Below are positions 34,382 to 46,990 of a stretch of DNA of 64,000 nucleotides, piece by piece. A program made the position numbers and the translations under genes. The notes under the pieces are model-generated. The model ran no database searches and was not told where the DNA came from. It saw nothing but the letters and a program-made list of their open reading frames with translations. Numbering within the stretch: position 1 is the stretch's first letter; each line of letters opens with the position of its first letter. Origin of the DNA: Ceratotherium simum simum (taxonomy: Eukaryota > Chordata > Mammalia > Perissodactyla > Rhinocerotidae); assembly GCF_000283155.1 (NCBI RefSeq), contig NW_004454207.1, positions 11,014,927 through 11,078,926 on the forward strand, in the 5' to 3' direction.

Positions 34382-34582
34382 ACACAAATGTAAGAAACAG
34401 CAGGGGCAAAGTTTGTCTGACTTTTTCTGTTACTGTCAACCCTTTCTCTCCCTCAAGACTTTAGATAATTGGAATATTCTTATAGGCTAGATTCAGTAAT
34501 TAGCAACTATTCTTGCCAGTAAGTTGTAATGACCCATTTATAATCTTTTTCAGTCTTACCCATCTTCTTGGAATGTCTAATT

Positions 34583-34972
34583 CTAGTAGTTCCGAAACCT
34601 GTGGAATCATCAGAACTACCTGAAGAGTTAGACCTGAGTTTCTCCACTTCGGCACTATTGACATTTGAGGCGGGGTCATTCTTTGTGGTGAGGGTTGTCT
34701 TGTGCACTGTAGGATGTTCGGCAGAATCCTTGGCCTCTACCCACTAGTTACCAGTAGCACCTCCCTCCTAGTTATGACAACCAAAACTGTCTCCAAACCT
34801 TGCCAAGTGTCCCCCTGGGAGCAAAATAATCCTGGCATTGAGAACTACTGAGTTAAACCAAGAAGACAGACTCAGGGATTCTGACTCAGTAGGCCTGGAG
34901 TGAGGTCTAGAATGTGTGCTATAAAACAGCTGCCTCAGGTAAGTGCGATAATCAGCCAGAGTTGAGAACAAC
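34583..34972 (+). mobile_element. MER5A split by MER20
   Basis: 'tggaatcatcagaactacctgaagag' precedes and 'gggattctgactcagtaggcctggagtgaggtc...gttgagaacaactg' follows the MER20 at 34634-34850. Joined, they form one MER5A. Confidence 0.8.
34634..34850 (-). mobile_element. MER20 inserted in MER5A
   Basis: Ends ctgagtttctccac and cattgagaactactg; flanking 8-mers agttagac (34626-34633) and agttaaac (34851-34858) match at 7 of 8, a hAT-type target duplication. Confidence 0.93.
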
Positions 34973-36639
34973 TGCCCAATTTATTCTCCCTGGTGATGAG
35001 AACACGTTCCTCATTCCAAGGTCCTGGAGAGGATCAGTTTTCAACAAACTGAAAGTGGAGTGTCAAAAATATACGCGTAGAGGAAAAATAGAGAAAAGAA
35101 GTTATTGCCATTTACCTTCCTCTTTTCCCTCTCCCTGAGGTGAGAGACACTGACTCTGACAAAAGCCAAATTGTCAAGTGCAAAATCAAAAGCAGTCTAG
35201 CCTCACCCATGAAACAAAGAAATAAACAGAAATGAAAGTGTGTGCTTTTATCAGTCCGTGGACACCTAGGCACTCTGACTGATACCACAGGAGAAAGCTG
35301 GGCCTTTTGCAGTAAAGGCGGCACTAAGAATAAATGCTCCGTGTCGCGGTGGCGGATTTTAGCACAGTCTCTGAGAAAGTGGGCAATCAACAGTCTATCA
35401 AGTTAAGAATCTAAAAGGAGAATGGCAACTCAGAGGACACGGGTCTAGCATTTGACCCGTTAGCCATTCATTTTGATGTGGCTCTTTTTAAGGCCTTCCT
35501 TCCATTCTTGTGGGTCTCTAAATCATGGCCCAGTACATAAGAGCCATTTATTTTTCATCTCCAAAAGTGGATGATCAGAGTTAGCATTATGGAGATGTAG
35601 GACCCGTATACATCTAGATCATTCTTATGTATAACGTCTCTCTTTTCTCTCTCTTTCTCTTTCTTTTCTTATAAAAATGTGGGATGATAGTTATTTATAT
35701 TGAGGTTGAACCATGCAAAATTGCTGTTTTCGTACATTAATAAATGAGAGTACTGGCAATTTCATATAGCTAATTCTAATCTTTTTTATATCTCCTCCCC
35801 CTCCCCACCCCCTTCTCTCTCTGTTTTCTGCCTCTCTCAGTCTCTTTTCTTGGCTCCATTCTCTATGTTCTTGCCTTTGCAAGTATGTGTGTATTACCCA
35901 GAATACCAGCTGTGAAGGTCAATAGATATTACTGGGAAAAAATTAAGAAAAAGAAGATGTTTCAAATTTCAGTAAGTGTTAATTTGAAAACTCACTGATG
36001 CACTTCGTATATCTGGAGGGAAGATATATGGTCCAGCCTAAGCAACGGCATGTGAACTTCTTGATCCTGCCGAATGGACCAGTTCTGATGAGAATGTTAA
36101 TTTGTTTGTGCCACCATCCTTGCATGTGAATAGCGTTGCCTTCTTCTTTATTTGGGCTTTCAGATTCAAAGGGACTTTTCTGCGTGTGAGGATGCAGTAT
36201 TAGAGGGATTGTTAAACGAGTAGTGATCTTAAGACCATGGAGGGCAAAAATCTCTATATATGTACCGACCAATAAAGGAAACCTGGGCAATCAAGCTTTG
36301 TCATACTGCCCCCGCCATGGTCCAGGTGCCTGGTATCCAGTTTCCCATCAAAGCTTGCCATCTGGATGAGAACACCAGCCCTTGCAGCCTCTTTGTGAGC
36401 TTCTATAAGATGACCTTGTTGACTGTCCTTACCCTGCTTGCCAACCTCACTTTTTTTCCTGGATCACAAATGGAATCTGTCACCTTCTTGTGAATATTAC
36501 ATCTCAAGTCACAATGCCTTTGTTCCTCTGTGTATAACATGCTTTCTTTCTCTTTCTTCATCTTTTTATCCTTTATACACATGCATGTGTGCATTCACAC
36601 GTAGTTCATATAACAATATTTTTAGTAATTTATATTTAG
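34973..36639. other. Mostly unique sequence, no gene recognised
   Basis: 36240-36500 contains a 78-codon open frame (36260-36493) next to 'accaataaaggaaacctggg'; it may be a worn LTR or retrocopy, but I recognise no product. Confidence 0.4.
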
Positions 36640-37345
36640 AATATCATGTTTGTCTGTTGTCATAATTAGGACACTACGGGAAAGTGTAGAGAAGAAAATT
36701 GTAACCACTACTACTCCAAAATAAACACTGTTAACATTTTAGTGTATGTTCTTAGAATGTTTTCATGCATACATATTGCATTGGGGTCATACTATATATA
36801 ATATTACAACATGATTTATTCACTTAAAATCATCTTTAGAGCATTTTCACATCATCAAATATTCTTCAGAAATATGCTTTTTAATATATGCACAGTATTC
36901 CATGATATATGTGTGTATGTGTATGTGTGAGTGTGCATATATACATATACTTGTATATATATGCATGGTTTATCTATTCTTGTATTATTAATCACTTAGT
37001 TTATTTCCAATAGTTTGCAAATTATGAATGATGCAACAGTGGACTTTCTTCTATATACATCTTTTATTGTACCCTTCATTATTTTGTTAGAATAAATTTC
37101 TAGAAATTGTATTACTGGGTTAGAGGGTGTGACCTTTGTCAAAGCTCTTGTTATATATTTCCAAATTAATTCCTGAAAGTTTGTATCAATTAATTTTTTC
37201 ACCATCAGTATAAAGACACACTTGTTTCTCTGTATTTTCCCCAATTTGATTGGGTGAAAATATCTTATTTAAATTTTCACGTCACTGATTTCTAGAAGAA
37301 CTGAACTCTTTCATATATTTACTTGCTATTTGTATTTCTTTTGTG
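36640..37345 (-). mobile_element. Old L1 3' end (L1ME/HAL1-like)
   Basis: 'attccatgatatatgtg', 'tttatctattcttgtattatta', 'tagaaattgtattactgggttagagggtg', 'ccaaattaattcctgaaag' are the antisense of an old L1 ORF2 end. An AT/GT-rich simple stretch lies at 36905-36965. Confidence 0.75.
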
Positions 37346-37652
37346 AATTGTCCGCGTCTGGACTTTATTCTAAGGACAATGGGAAGACACTGAAACATTT
37401 TGACTAGGGGAGTGACAAGATTAGATTAGTATTTTCAAAAGCTCATTCTGATAATAGTGAGGAGAAGGGATAAGACTGTGAAAAGGGGAATGAGTTAGGA
37501 GACTGTTAGTAATCCCAGTAGGAAATGATGGTGACCAGCCCTAGAGTGATGGCAATAGGACTGGAGAACACTGGGTGGATTCAAGAGATATTTAGGAAAT
37601 AGAATAGACACGGCAATTATTGGACATGGGTGGTCAGGGTGAAGGACTAGTT

Positions 37653-37886
37653 CAGGGTTTCTCAACCACGGCACTATTGACATAACACTACTGGATCCTT
37701 CTTTATTGTGGGTGGCTGTCCTGTGCACTGTAAGATGTTTAGCAGCATCACTGATCTCTGCCCATGAGATGTCAGTAACACACATTGTCCCCTGTCCCCC
37801 AAGTTGTGAGAACTAAAAATGCCTCCAGACATTGACAAACGTCCCCTGGGACAGGGAAAAAAATCACCCTCGGTTGAGAACCACCA
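37653..37886 (-). mobile_element. MER20 inserted in L2
   Basis: Starts cagggtttctcaaccacggc and ends gttgagaaccacca; flanking 8-mers gactagtt (37645-37652) and gactagtc (37887-37894) match at 7 of 8. Confidence 0.94.
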
Positions 37887-38589
37887 GACTAGTCAATGAT
37901 GACTTTTAGGATTTGGGCTTGGGTAACCCAAAAAAGGAACATGGGAAAAGGAACAGATATCAGTGGTGAAGAAAGGAGTGATCACAATTCAGTTTTGGAT
38001 ATGTTTATACGAATTAATTGTGGAGAGGACAGAAGTAGGCAGTTATAATAGTTTGGGCTCCAAAGATCTGGCCTGGAGATAGAGATAAGGGAGTTATTGG
38101 CCTATAGATGATGATCAGTGAGAATGAGTAAAGCAAAAAAGGAAGAGGACTTGGGGCAGAAAGAACGTGGATGTTATCAACATTTAAGAAGGAAGAAAAA
38201 TTTACAAAAGAAACTGAGAAGGAATTATCAGAGAGGCAGGAAGAAAACCAGAACAATGGGGTGTCATGGAGAGCCAAGTAAGAGACTTAGAAGTAGCAGA
38301 AGCATTTAACTGAGCGTGAGTCAAATGCTGCTAGAGGTCAATTAAGATAAGAACTGAGGAGTGTCCACTGGGATTAGTGACCAGGAAATTCTTGAGCATC
38401 TTGACAATAGCTGTTTAAATTGAGTATTGGGATTAGAAGCCAGACTGAAGTTGATCGAGTGGTGATTGGAAGGTCATGAAATAAAAGCAGAGTCTGACCC
38501 ATTCTTGAAGAAGTTTTGCTGACAAAAGGAAGAGAGAAATAGGGCGGTAGATAGATAATTAGGTGGGGTTGAAGGAAGATTTCCTTTAT

Positions 38590-39915
38590 TTATTTTCATT
38601 TTTTAAAATTAAACTTTTTATTTTGAGATAATTGTAGATTCACATGGAATTGTAAGAAATAATACCGAGAGATCCCTATACTCTTTACCCATTTTCCTTT
38701 CATTAGTAACATCTTGCAAAACTATATTATAATATTACAACCAGGATATTGACATTGATACAATCCACTAATCTTATTCAGATTTTCCCAGTTTAAGTTG
38801 TAATTGTGTGTGCATATGTGTATGTATGTATTTAGTTTTATACAATTTTGTCACATGTATAGGTTTGGGTATCCACCACAATGGTCAAGATACAGAGCAT
38901 TTCCAACATCACAAGGATCCCTCATGTTGCTTCTTTATTACCACATTCACCTTCCTCCCACCATTGACCCCTGACAACCACTAATCTGTTCTCCATTTCT
39001 ATAATTTCATCATTTCAAAAATGTTATATATAACCTTTTGGGACTGGCCATTTTCACTCAGCAAAATTCCCTGGAGATTCATCCGAGTTATTATGTGTAT
39101 CAGTAGTCCCATTCCTTTTTATTTCTGAATAGTATTCCACGGTGTGGATGTACCATAGTTTATTTAGCCATTCACCTACTGAAGGTAGTTTCCAGTTTTT
39201 GGCTATTACAAATAAAGTTTAGTTTTCTAAGAAACTGTCAAACTGTTTTCCAGAGTGACTGTACCATTTTACATTCTCACCAGCAGTGTGTGAGTGATTC
39301 AGTTTCTCTGCATCTTCATCAGCATTTGGTGTTGACACTATTTTTTTGTTTTAGCCATTCTGATAGGTGTGTAATGATATCTCACTGTGGGTCTAATTTT
39401 CATTGTCCTAAAGACTAATGTTGAACATCTTTTCATGTGATTAGTTGCCGTCTATATATCCTCTTTGGTGAAATGTTTATTTATGCCTTTGCTCATTTTC
39501 TAATTGGATTTTTTTTACTGTTGAGTTTTGACAATTCTGTATGTATTGTAGATATTAGCCTTTTATTGGATATGTGGTTTGCAAATTTTTTACCTCAATC
39601 TGTAGGTTGTCTTGTCATCCTTTTCACAAAGCAAAAGTTTGTCATTTCAATGAGGTCTGGTTTATCAATTTTTCCTTTTATGGATCATGCTTTTGTGTCA
39701 ATTCTAAGAACTCTTCACCTAGCCCTAGGTCCCAAAGATTTTATCCTATGTACCTTCTGAAAGCTTTATAGTTTTATATTTTACATTTAAGTCCATGACC
39801 CATTTTAAGTTAATTTTTGTATGAGGTGTGAGGTTTAGGTCAAGGTTTGGGCTGGTTTTTTTCATTTGCCTATGGATGTCCAATTGCTGCAGCACTTTTT
39901 ATTGAAAAAGCTCTT
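38590..39915 (-). mobile_element. L1 LINE 3' end, 1.3 kb, inserted in L2
   Basis: Starts with the antisense 3' UTR ('ttttattttgagataattgtagattcacat'), passes through 'gaatagtattccacggtgtggatgtaccat' and reaches ORF2 antisense ('ttgtcttgtcatccttttcacaaagc', 'ttgcctatggatgtccaattgctgcagcac'). L2 sequence resumes directly after it. Older than the L1s at 57 and 14059, judging by divergence. Confidence 0.9.
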
Positions 39916-40274
39916 TAATTTATTAAGATACAAAAGTTTTGAGCATATATAAAGGCTAATGGAAATGAGCCATTAGAAAAGAGAGGTCAAATAGAAATAT
40001 GGGAGTAACAGGGCACAGGTCCTTAAGAAGGTGAGAGGAAACAAGGTCCAGTTTCAGTACTTTAGATATGATGTGACAAGTGAAAAGAAGAGCAGGAATG
40101 TCATTGTCACATTTTCCTCTTGCTAGACTCATTTGGGATTATGGGGATTATAGTCAGAATTGCAATTTTGGGAGCCTTGCAATGTTTTTGATTCATCTTT
40201 CAGTCTCAAAACTCATACTATGGAATCATGTAAATCTTTTACTCAAATCTTATTGGAGTCAAAAAATTCAAACC

Positions 40275-40400
40275 AGTGGTTATTTATTTAGCACATATTT
40301 CATGTTCCGTATGTGCTAGGTCCTATGGGGGTTGCCACACACGACAGGATTTTGCTCTTGAGGGGTTTATAATCAAGTTGAGAAAACTGAAAACAGTTAA
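40275..40400 (-). mobile_element. L2 LINE 3' end fragment
   Basis: 'catgttccgtatgtgctaggtcctatggggg', 'ttttgctcttgaggggtttataatcaagttgag': antisense L2 terminus. Confidence 0.68.
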
Positions 40401-40794
40401 ATAAGTTAAAGAAAATATATAAATATGTTGAAGTGCTAAAGACAGGGCCCCAGTTCCTTATCCAAAACATTGAGAGCCAGGACTCCAGGATTCAGACATT
40501 TTTCCTCATTTTAGAAAGGTAATATGGTTTGTAGCCTGTATAATACAAAACGTCTCTAGTGGGGTAGGGCCATAGCACCTAATAACCAACCAATATATAT
40601 AATAAAATATATATAAAATAAAAACAACATGTAACAAACGCAGACTGTTAATAGACCAGGTTTGTTGCCAAACAAATTTGAACCAAACTTGAGAAAAAGC
40701 AAAAGTTCTGTTTTCTGAAATGTTTGGGTTTCAGAATTGTGGAAAGGGATCTTGAACTTGTTTCATAGGTATTAACTGATATAGGGAAAGGAAA

Positions 40795-41105
40795 TGAATA
40801 TTTACAGTATTGGTAAAACTGCCCGATTTTTTTCAGCTGTAGAATCTGAGACTCAAAACAAGAAGTAATTTGCTCAAACGTGTACAACTCAGCATCATCT
40901 GGAAACTTGTAAGAAATACAAATTTTAGACCCCATCCCATGCTTGCTGAATCAAAAACCTTTGGGTTGGGCCCTAGTAATCTGTGTTTTGACAAGCCCTC
41001 CAGGGGATTTTGATGCACGTTAAAATTTTGAGAACCACTAACATAGCAAGTAGGTGACAGAAAGCCAAGATTCAAACTCAGATGTTTCTGACTCAAAACT
41101 GAATG
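40795..41105 (-). mobile_element. MIR SINE split by MER5A
   Basis: 'gtagaatctgagactcaaaacaagaagtaatttgctcaaac' before and 'agcaagtaggtgacagaaagccaagattcaaactcagatg' after the MER5A form one antisense MIR. Confidence 0.82.
40890..41039 (+). mobile_element. MER5A inserted in MIR
   Basis: 'cagcatcatctggaaacttg', 'tgctgaatcaaaaacctttgggttggg', 'ttgacaagccctccaggg', terminal 'gagaaccact'. The left terminus is truncated. Confidence 0.85.
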
Positions 41106-42090
41106 GTTTTTTGATGCTATTTCCCTCGCTCTCAAAGTAGAAAGAAGCAAAAGATTTGTGTGAGCTCTAATGGTAACAGTGACTTCAAAGAAGGTAGTTG
41201 AAACATGCTTCACTTTAATCTAATAGATGAGAACAAAATAATTTTGTAAGATACAGCTCTAGAATATTAGTGTGTTCCTTAATTATATCAGGATGAAAAA
41301 TAAGCATTGATAATTCCTGCTTTATTTTCTCCACGTTGATTTCTCAAAGATGGTACAATTTATTTTGCAATTTCTTTGAGATCAGGTAGTAATTTAGCTT
41401 AATTGTGAAAATTAAGAGTTAAGAGTTATGTAAGGAAAAGAAGTTCTCAATTATTCCTAAAATGATTATTGACCTATTATTTGGTATCTTTGATGTAAGC
41501 ATATTTTACTGATAAGTTGATGTATCTTGCTTCTCTATTTTCAGCATAATTCTCAGTGTGCAAGTTGATGAATTTAAGAAAAAATCCTATTGAAGACTAT
41601 TAAAACATTTCTTTGCAAGTAAATGATGGTTATTTGTGTGGTCTCAGCTCTACAGAAGGCAAGAATCCATATCAAGCAGGAGATTATAGGTTTGAATTTC
41701 AAGAGTGAGTATAGGGCACAGAGGAAAGGGAGAAATTGAAGACATTGATCACTTTGCTCCTTATTCACTGACAAACAGGATGACTTAGTTCTGAAAGTGA
41801 ACAGGTAGACATTAATATGGATGTGTTTAGAATAAAACCTAGCAAAACACAAGCCTAATACGCGCTTAGGATATGTCCCAGTAACTCCATGTCATATTGA
41901 TCTCTTTCGGAAAGGAATGTTGTGTTGGAAAATAAATCACTGTAGAAACAAAATGGCAAAAAATGCTACCAAACTCACACCACCTATAAGTTCTCTTTTT
42001 ACTGTTGTGAGTTAAGTTTTGTTTTAAGGGATGAAATGGATATAATCCAGTATCTTCTAATAGCAATTAATCATATCAGCTTAGGGCAGC
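41106..42090. other. Unique AT-rich sequence, no gene recognised
   Basis: Nothing identified. Confidence 0.45.
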
Positions 42091-42610
42091 TGTTCCAGTT
42101 ATCTTTTGCTGCATAGCAAATCACCCTGAGCCTTAGTAGCTTAAAACAATAACAATAGTTATGCTCACAAATCTGCAATTTGGGCAGGGCTCAGTGGGGA
42201 CAGCATATCTGCTCCACTCAGTGACTGATGGGACAGCTTCAAGGCTGTGGCTAGAATTATCTTAAGGCGTATTCAGAGGTCTGGCTGTTGGCTCGGCTAT
42301 TAGCTGGGGCTTTCAGCTGTAACATCTACGTGTGACTTCTTCATGTGGCCTGGGCTTCCTCACATCATGGTGGCTGGGTTCCAAGGGTGAGTATCTAGAG
42401 AGAGACAGAGAGAGCCAAGTAGAAGCTGCATCATCTTTTATGACCTAGATTCGGTAGTCATGCAGTGTCTATTCTAGTCATGGAAGTTGTCATAAATTCC
42501 TGCCCTGGTTTAAGGGGAAGGCGGAATAGACTACACCTCTTGATAGGAGAGTGGCAAGGGTCTGGAAGAGCAAATGGGGCCATTGTTGGAAAAGACAGCC
42601 ACAGGAGCTT
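42091..42610 (+). mobile_element. LTR-like interspersed repeat, copy 2 of 4
   Basis: Starts TGTTCCAGTTATCTTTTGC and carries 'gcttaaaacaataacaa', 'atgtggcctgggcttcctcacatcatggtggctgggttcc', 'cttttatgacctagattcgg', 'cacctcttgataggag', in the same order as the other copies. Confidence 0.72.
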
Positions 42611-42639
42611 AAGAATTACACCTCTGATTTTTCTATTGT

Positions 42640-44270
42640 TGTTTTTTAACTTTTTATTTTGAAGTAATTTTAGGCTTACAGACAAGCTGCAAAAACAGTA
42701 GAGCTCCCATATACCCTTCACCAAGTTTCCCCTCATATTACATCTTACACACTCATAGAACAATTATAAAAACTGAGAAATTAACCTTGATACAGTACTA
42801 TTAACTAAACTATAGAATTTATTTGGATTTTACCAATTATTTCCCCTAATATCTTTTTTTCTGTTCCAGGATCCCATATTACATTTAATTGTGTCTCCTT
42901 GGTCTCCTCCAATCTGTGACATTTCCTCGGTGTTTCCTTGTCTTTCCTGACCTTGACACTTCTGAAGAGTGCTGGTCAGTCATCTTGTAGGATGTCCCTC
43001 GGTTTGGGTTTGTCTGATGTTTGAGTTTGTCTGATGTTTTCTCACGATTAGACTGAGGTTATGCATTCTTGGGAAGGCTACAGCAGAGGTGATGTGCCCT
43101 TTTCAGTACATCGTATCAGAGGGTACATGATGTTCGTGTATTACTGGTGATGTTAATCTTGATCACTCAGCTAATCTGGCAAGTGGTGTCTACCAGTATT
43201 CTTGACTATAGACCTACTATTTTTCTCCTGTAATTACTAAATATTTTGGAGAGATACCTTGAGACTAAGCAAATATCGTTTATACTTATACTTTTGCAAA
43301 CTAATTTTAGCATCCATTGGTGGATATTTCCTGCAGCAATTACTACTGTGGTGTTCTAATGGTTATTTTCTATTTTCCTCATTTCTTCTGTATTACTTAA
43401 TTTGAATTCTTCTACATGGGAGAACTGTCCCTTCTCTCTGTTTATTTACACATTTAGTTATTTATTTATATCAGCATGGACTCATGAAAATTTATTTATT
43501 CTTGGTTTATATTCCAAAACTATCATTATTTACTTTGTTGGTCAAGTTGTTCCCAACTTTGGCCATTGGAAGCTCTTTCAGGTTGGCTCCTATGCCCTTT
43601 CAACATGCCCTCATCCTTTTTTTATTTTTAATTTTTTTGAGCATTTCTTCACTTGCTGGCACCAAAACATGCTCCAGGTTCATCTTGTATTTTCCTTGCC
43701 AAAGCCCTGGAATCAACCAGTTTTTCGAGGGGCTCTAGTTCCTTTTATTGGAGAATGATATTTAGAAACCAAGATTTGGGTACTTAGATGTAAACATTGC
43801 TATTGGGGTGTCATACACACACACATCTATATTTATTTCTATATCTATTTATCTGTATACATATGTTTTTTTAAAAAAATCGTGAGTCCATATTGATATT
43901 TCTGACTCCAGTCTAGTACCACAAGATTTATTTTAGCCTTCCCCGTTTCTTTATTTGTAATTTCTTGCTCTGACAGTGAGAACTTGGCTCTCATTATCTA
44001 CAATATATTTACTTATTTCACAACTAGGATACAAATAGTTTCAGAATTGCTAACCCATAACCCTATGAGAAACACAATTGCCAACTAGAGTAGAGTGTTT
44101 GTGTACTGCTCCTTCTGCCTTTGGTCTTACAGTATCCAGTCAAAACACTGTTTTCCAAGTGAACTAGGTCAGCTCTTTTTTTCCTCACTACCTTCAGGGT
44201 GGTTATGTGATTCATTTGTAATACAGTTCAATTTGTCATAGTCTGCATTCCATTTTCTCCTCCACATCCT
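42640..44270 (-). mobile_element. Old L1M with long 3' UTR
   Basis: Plus-strand 'cttacagacaagctgcaaaaacagtagagctc', 'aggatcccatattacatttaattgtgtctcc', 'tgatgttttctcacgattagac', 'cttctacatgggagaactgtcc', 'atcagcatggactcatg', 'ggaatcaaccagtttttcgagg', 'ccttttattggagaatgat'. This is the long antisense 3' UTR of old mammalian L1, nearly continuous for 1.6 kb. Confidence 0.82.
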
Positions 44271-44277
44271 AGTTGAG

Positions 44278-45215
44278 GTTTTTTAAAAATTTAATTTACA
44301 TACAGTAAAATTTGCTCTTTGTAGTGTACAGCTCCATGGGTTTTGACAAATGCATAGAGTTGTGTATCCACCACCAAAGTCCCTTATGAAACAGTCCCAT
44401 GACTCTAAAAATTCCCTTTTGCTGCCCCTTCATAGTCACCTCTCCCCCACCCCTCAATGCCTGGCTACTATGGCTCTGTTTTCCATTCCTATAGTTTTGT
44501 CCTTTTCAGAATATCATATAAATGGAATCATGCAACATATAACTTTAATTTTTCCTTTTTTTTTTTTTTTTTTTGCTGAGAAAGATTCGCCCTGAGCTAA
44601 CATCTGTGCCAATCTTCCTCTATTTTATATGCGGGTCACCGCCACAGCTTGGCTGATGAGTAGTGTAGGTCCATGCCCAGGATCCAAACCCACGAACCCA
44701 GACTGCTGCAGTGGAGTGCACCGAACTGAACTACTACCCCATGAGGCTGGCCCGCAACATGTAGCTTTTTGGTTCTGGCTTATTGCATTCAGAAAAATGC
44801 ATTTAAGATTAATCCATGTTGTTGTGCAAATCAGTAGTTCATTCCTTTTTATTGCTAGGTAGTATTCTATTGTATGACTGTACCACAGTTTGTTTATCCA
44901 TTCACTGATTGAAGGACATCTGGATTGTTTCAAGTTTTGGTGTTTATACATAAAGCTGCTACAAACATTCATGTACAGGTTTTTGTGTGAACATAAGTTT
45001 TCGTTTTTCTCAGGTAGATATCTAGGAGTGTGATTGCTGGTACATATGGTAGGTATATGTTTAACTTTATAAGAAACTGTTGAACTGTTTTCCAAAGTGG
45101 CTTTACCATGTCGCATCGCCACCAGAAATGTATGAGAGTTCTGGTTGCTTTGTATTCTTGCCACTGCCATTTGGTTGTTCTGTGGCTTCAGCGCTCTGAT
45201 GGGTTCGGAAAAAGT
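44278..45215 (-). mobile_element. Old L1M 3' UTR and ORF2 end, split by an ERE
   Basis: 'ttgacaaatgcatagagttgtg', 'aatatcatataaatggaatcatgcaacat', then after the ERE 'agattaatccatgttgttgtgc', 'tttattgctaggtagtattctattg', 'gaaactgttgaactgttttccaaagtgg'. A minus-strand frame over 44625-45218 runs from ORF2 remnant (SEWINKLWYSHTIEYYLAIK) into the SINE; it is a chance fusion. Confidence 0.87.
44555..44753 (-). mobile_element. ERE SINE, single 3' unit, inside L1
   Basis: Long T run (tail) then 'gctgagaaagattcgccctgagctaacatctgtgccaatc' once only, 'gggtcaccgccacagcttggc', tRNA-like head with 'ggatccaaacccacgaaccc'. Flanks gcaacatataacttt (44532-44546) and gcaacatgtagcttt (44754-44768) are the target duplication with two mismatches. 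Confidence 0.95.
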
Positions 45216-46976
45216 CATAAATTTGAAGTGAGTTTGGTTGTTTTTTCATTATAAGCAGGGCAGCAATATCCCCCTAACTCCCTACATCACAAATGGGAGT
45301 CAGAAGTAGAAGAATTTTGATTTTAAAGTTTAAAGAGGTAACATAAGTTTAACTGGGAAATTAAGGTCAAAACAATATGTTTATATTATTTTGGAATAAA
45401 TAGAGCTTCATTGCATAGAAATACAATGTACAAGGAGATAATGGGGACAAATACATCACTTTCTTTGTGTGGTCTCCTTCAATTTTTTTCATGCCAAGTG
45501 ACTGGCTCCCTTCTGGATCTTCCCAGAGAGCTCTGCTCGTATGTCTGCTATGCTAGTATCACACTACTTTGCCATTATTAATTTATCACAGGTTGTATAT
45601 TTGAATGCTTATAGGGTCAAAGAAATTATATAAATAGGCTAATCTTGCTGGATATGGTATATTAGAAAGAATAGGATCAGTGGCTAAACTAGGGAGTGCA
45701 TACTTTGCTTTCAGGTAATTCAAATTCAAATTCATATGTGTGTGCGTGTGTGTGTGTAGCCTAACAAGTAAAACTGCTCAAGGCATTATTGGGGACAACA
45801 GTCAAGAGTTTATGATCCATGATTCATTCTGTGTGGTGTGGCTGTCGATTCTGCAAGCAGCAGTCAGCATGGTGCAGCAGCAGTACCTGGTAGGTGTGAA
45901 TGAATGAATGACTGTCACAAAATCTGGCAGGAAATCCAAAGCATTAATGATTACATTAAAACAGATTTTTTTTTTTCTCTCCATGTACTTTGGGAATGCT
46001 AATGGCTTTTATATATCTTATGGAACTTCTTATCCTGTCACAGGTTTTGATAAGATCTCTATGTCTACTTACCATTAGGAACTGAAATTAAAATAATGAA
46101 AGGACTAGGCTCAATTTCCTATAGCAACACATGAGATATTTCTACATCAGTAATTGAATCAAGTGATGACATAGGAGAATATTTTTGTTGCCATGTAAAA
46201 TAGCTAATTTAGGTTAGTAAATGGCAGCAAGCAATTTCTTTAAGATTAAAAGTTCCCTAAGCACCACTCATCTCCACCTGTATCATCTCACAGTTCTTGC
46301 AGGCTATGCAACCATGTAAGGGGGGTATTTCAGAAAGAATGAATGTTTTAAGCTGCCATTCATTCTGAAGGGAAAGTTTAAGATTTTAGATTAAGGTCAA
46401 TACTTGGAGATCCATGCAGAAGTGACAGGACAGAGTCTGAGAGCTGCCCTGGAGTCTAAACTGGGTGAATGTTTTTAAGAAAAACTGAAGGGACAGCCAG
46501 AGATTTTTTTTTTTAACTTTTCAGTTGTCATTTTATCTCCAAAGGATTGATAAACTTTTCTTGAGGCAGAATGGGAGCGAAAGAAAAATTATAGGTTAGG
46601 AGATAAAATGCCTTTTGGGCAGAGGAAAGATGTGGTAATGGAGATGGCAGATCTCAAGGTGGGAAGGATACGTTTATATAGAAGAAAGAACTCAGCTCTA
46701 ACAAAGAATTCCCTGGGGCAGGCAAGACACAAGAATAAATTAGGTACAAAGCACAAGAATCCCTGAAAAATTGTAATGTGAATGTAACCAGCTTGGTTTC
46801 TCTGAGCTAGACATTCCATATCCACTTAGCTCATGATCACCTACAACCAACACAACATTGGCCAAGTTTACATTAGTCGATCAATATCACATGTTTTCTA
46901 TCTCTGTTGCTGCTACTTTTAAAAAAAGACATCTTGTTTACTCTTATAATTACCCTACTATCTGTACTTCTTTTGT
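45216..46976. other. Unique sequence, no gene recognised
   Basis: A TG/GT-rich microsatellite lies at about 45735-45758 and short T runs near 45967 and 46506. No exon or RNA gene identified. Confidence 0.45.
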
Positions 46977-46990
46977 CTGGCTCACTTTAA

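Larger units (their letters stand above)
37346..40080 (-). mobile_element. Long L2 LINE (reverse transcriptase region) split by MER20 and L1
   Basis: Plus-strand blocks 'gggagtgacaagattaga', 'agctcattctgata', then after MER20 'cagttttggatatgttta', 'gaagtaggcagttataata', 'gagtcaaatgctgctagaggtcaattaagataagaactgagg', 'gaagttttgctgacaaaaggaagagagaaatagggcggtag', and after the L1 'taatggaaatgagccattag' follow the antisense of L2 ORF2. Removing MER20 (37653-37886) and the L1 (38590-39915) leaves about 1.2 kb of one L2 copy. No open frame remains. Confidence 0.83.

Noticed and set aside
36260..36493. 78-codon frame as a possible pseudogene or LTR product
   Set aside because: I recognised no protein family, and the only hint is a nearby aataaa-like block. 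Kept only as an unassigned note.
44625..45218. 197-codon minus-strand open frame
   Set aside because: It joins an old L1 ORF2 remnant to an ERE SINE read through by chance; not a gene.
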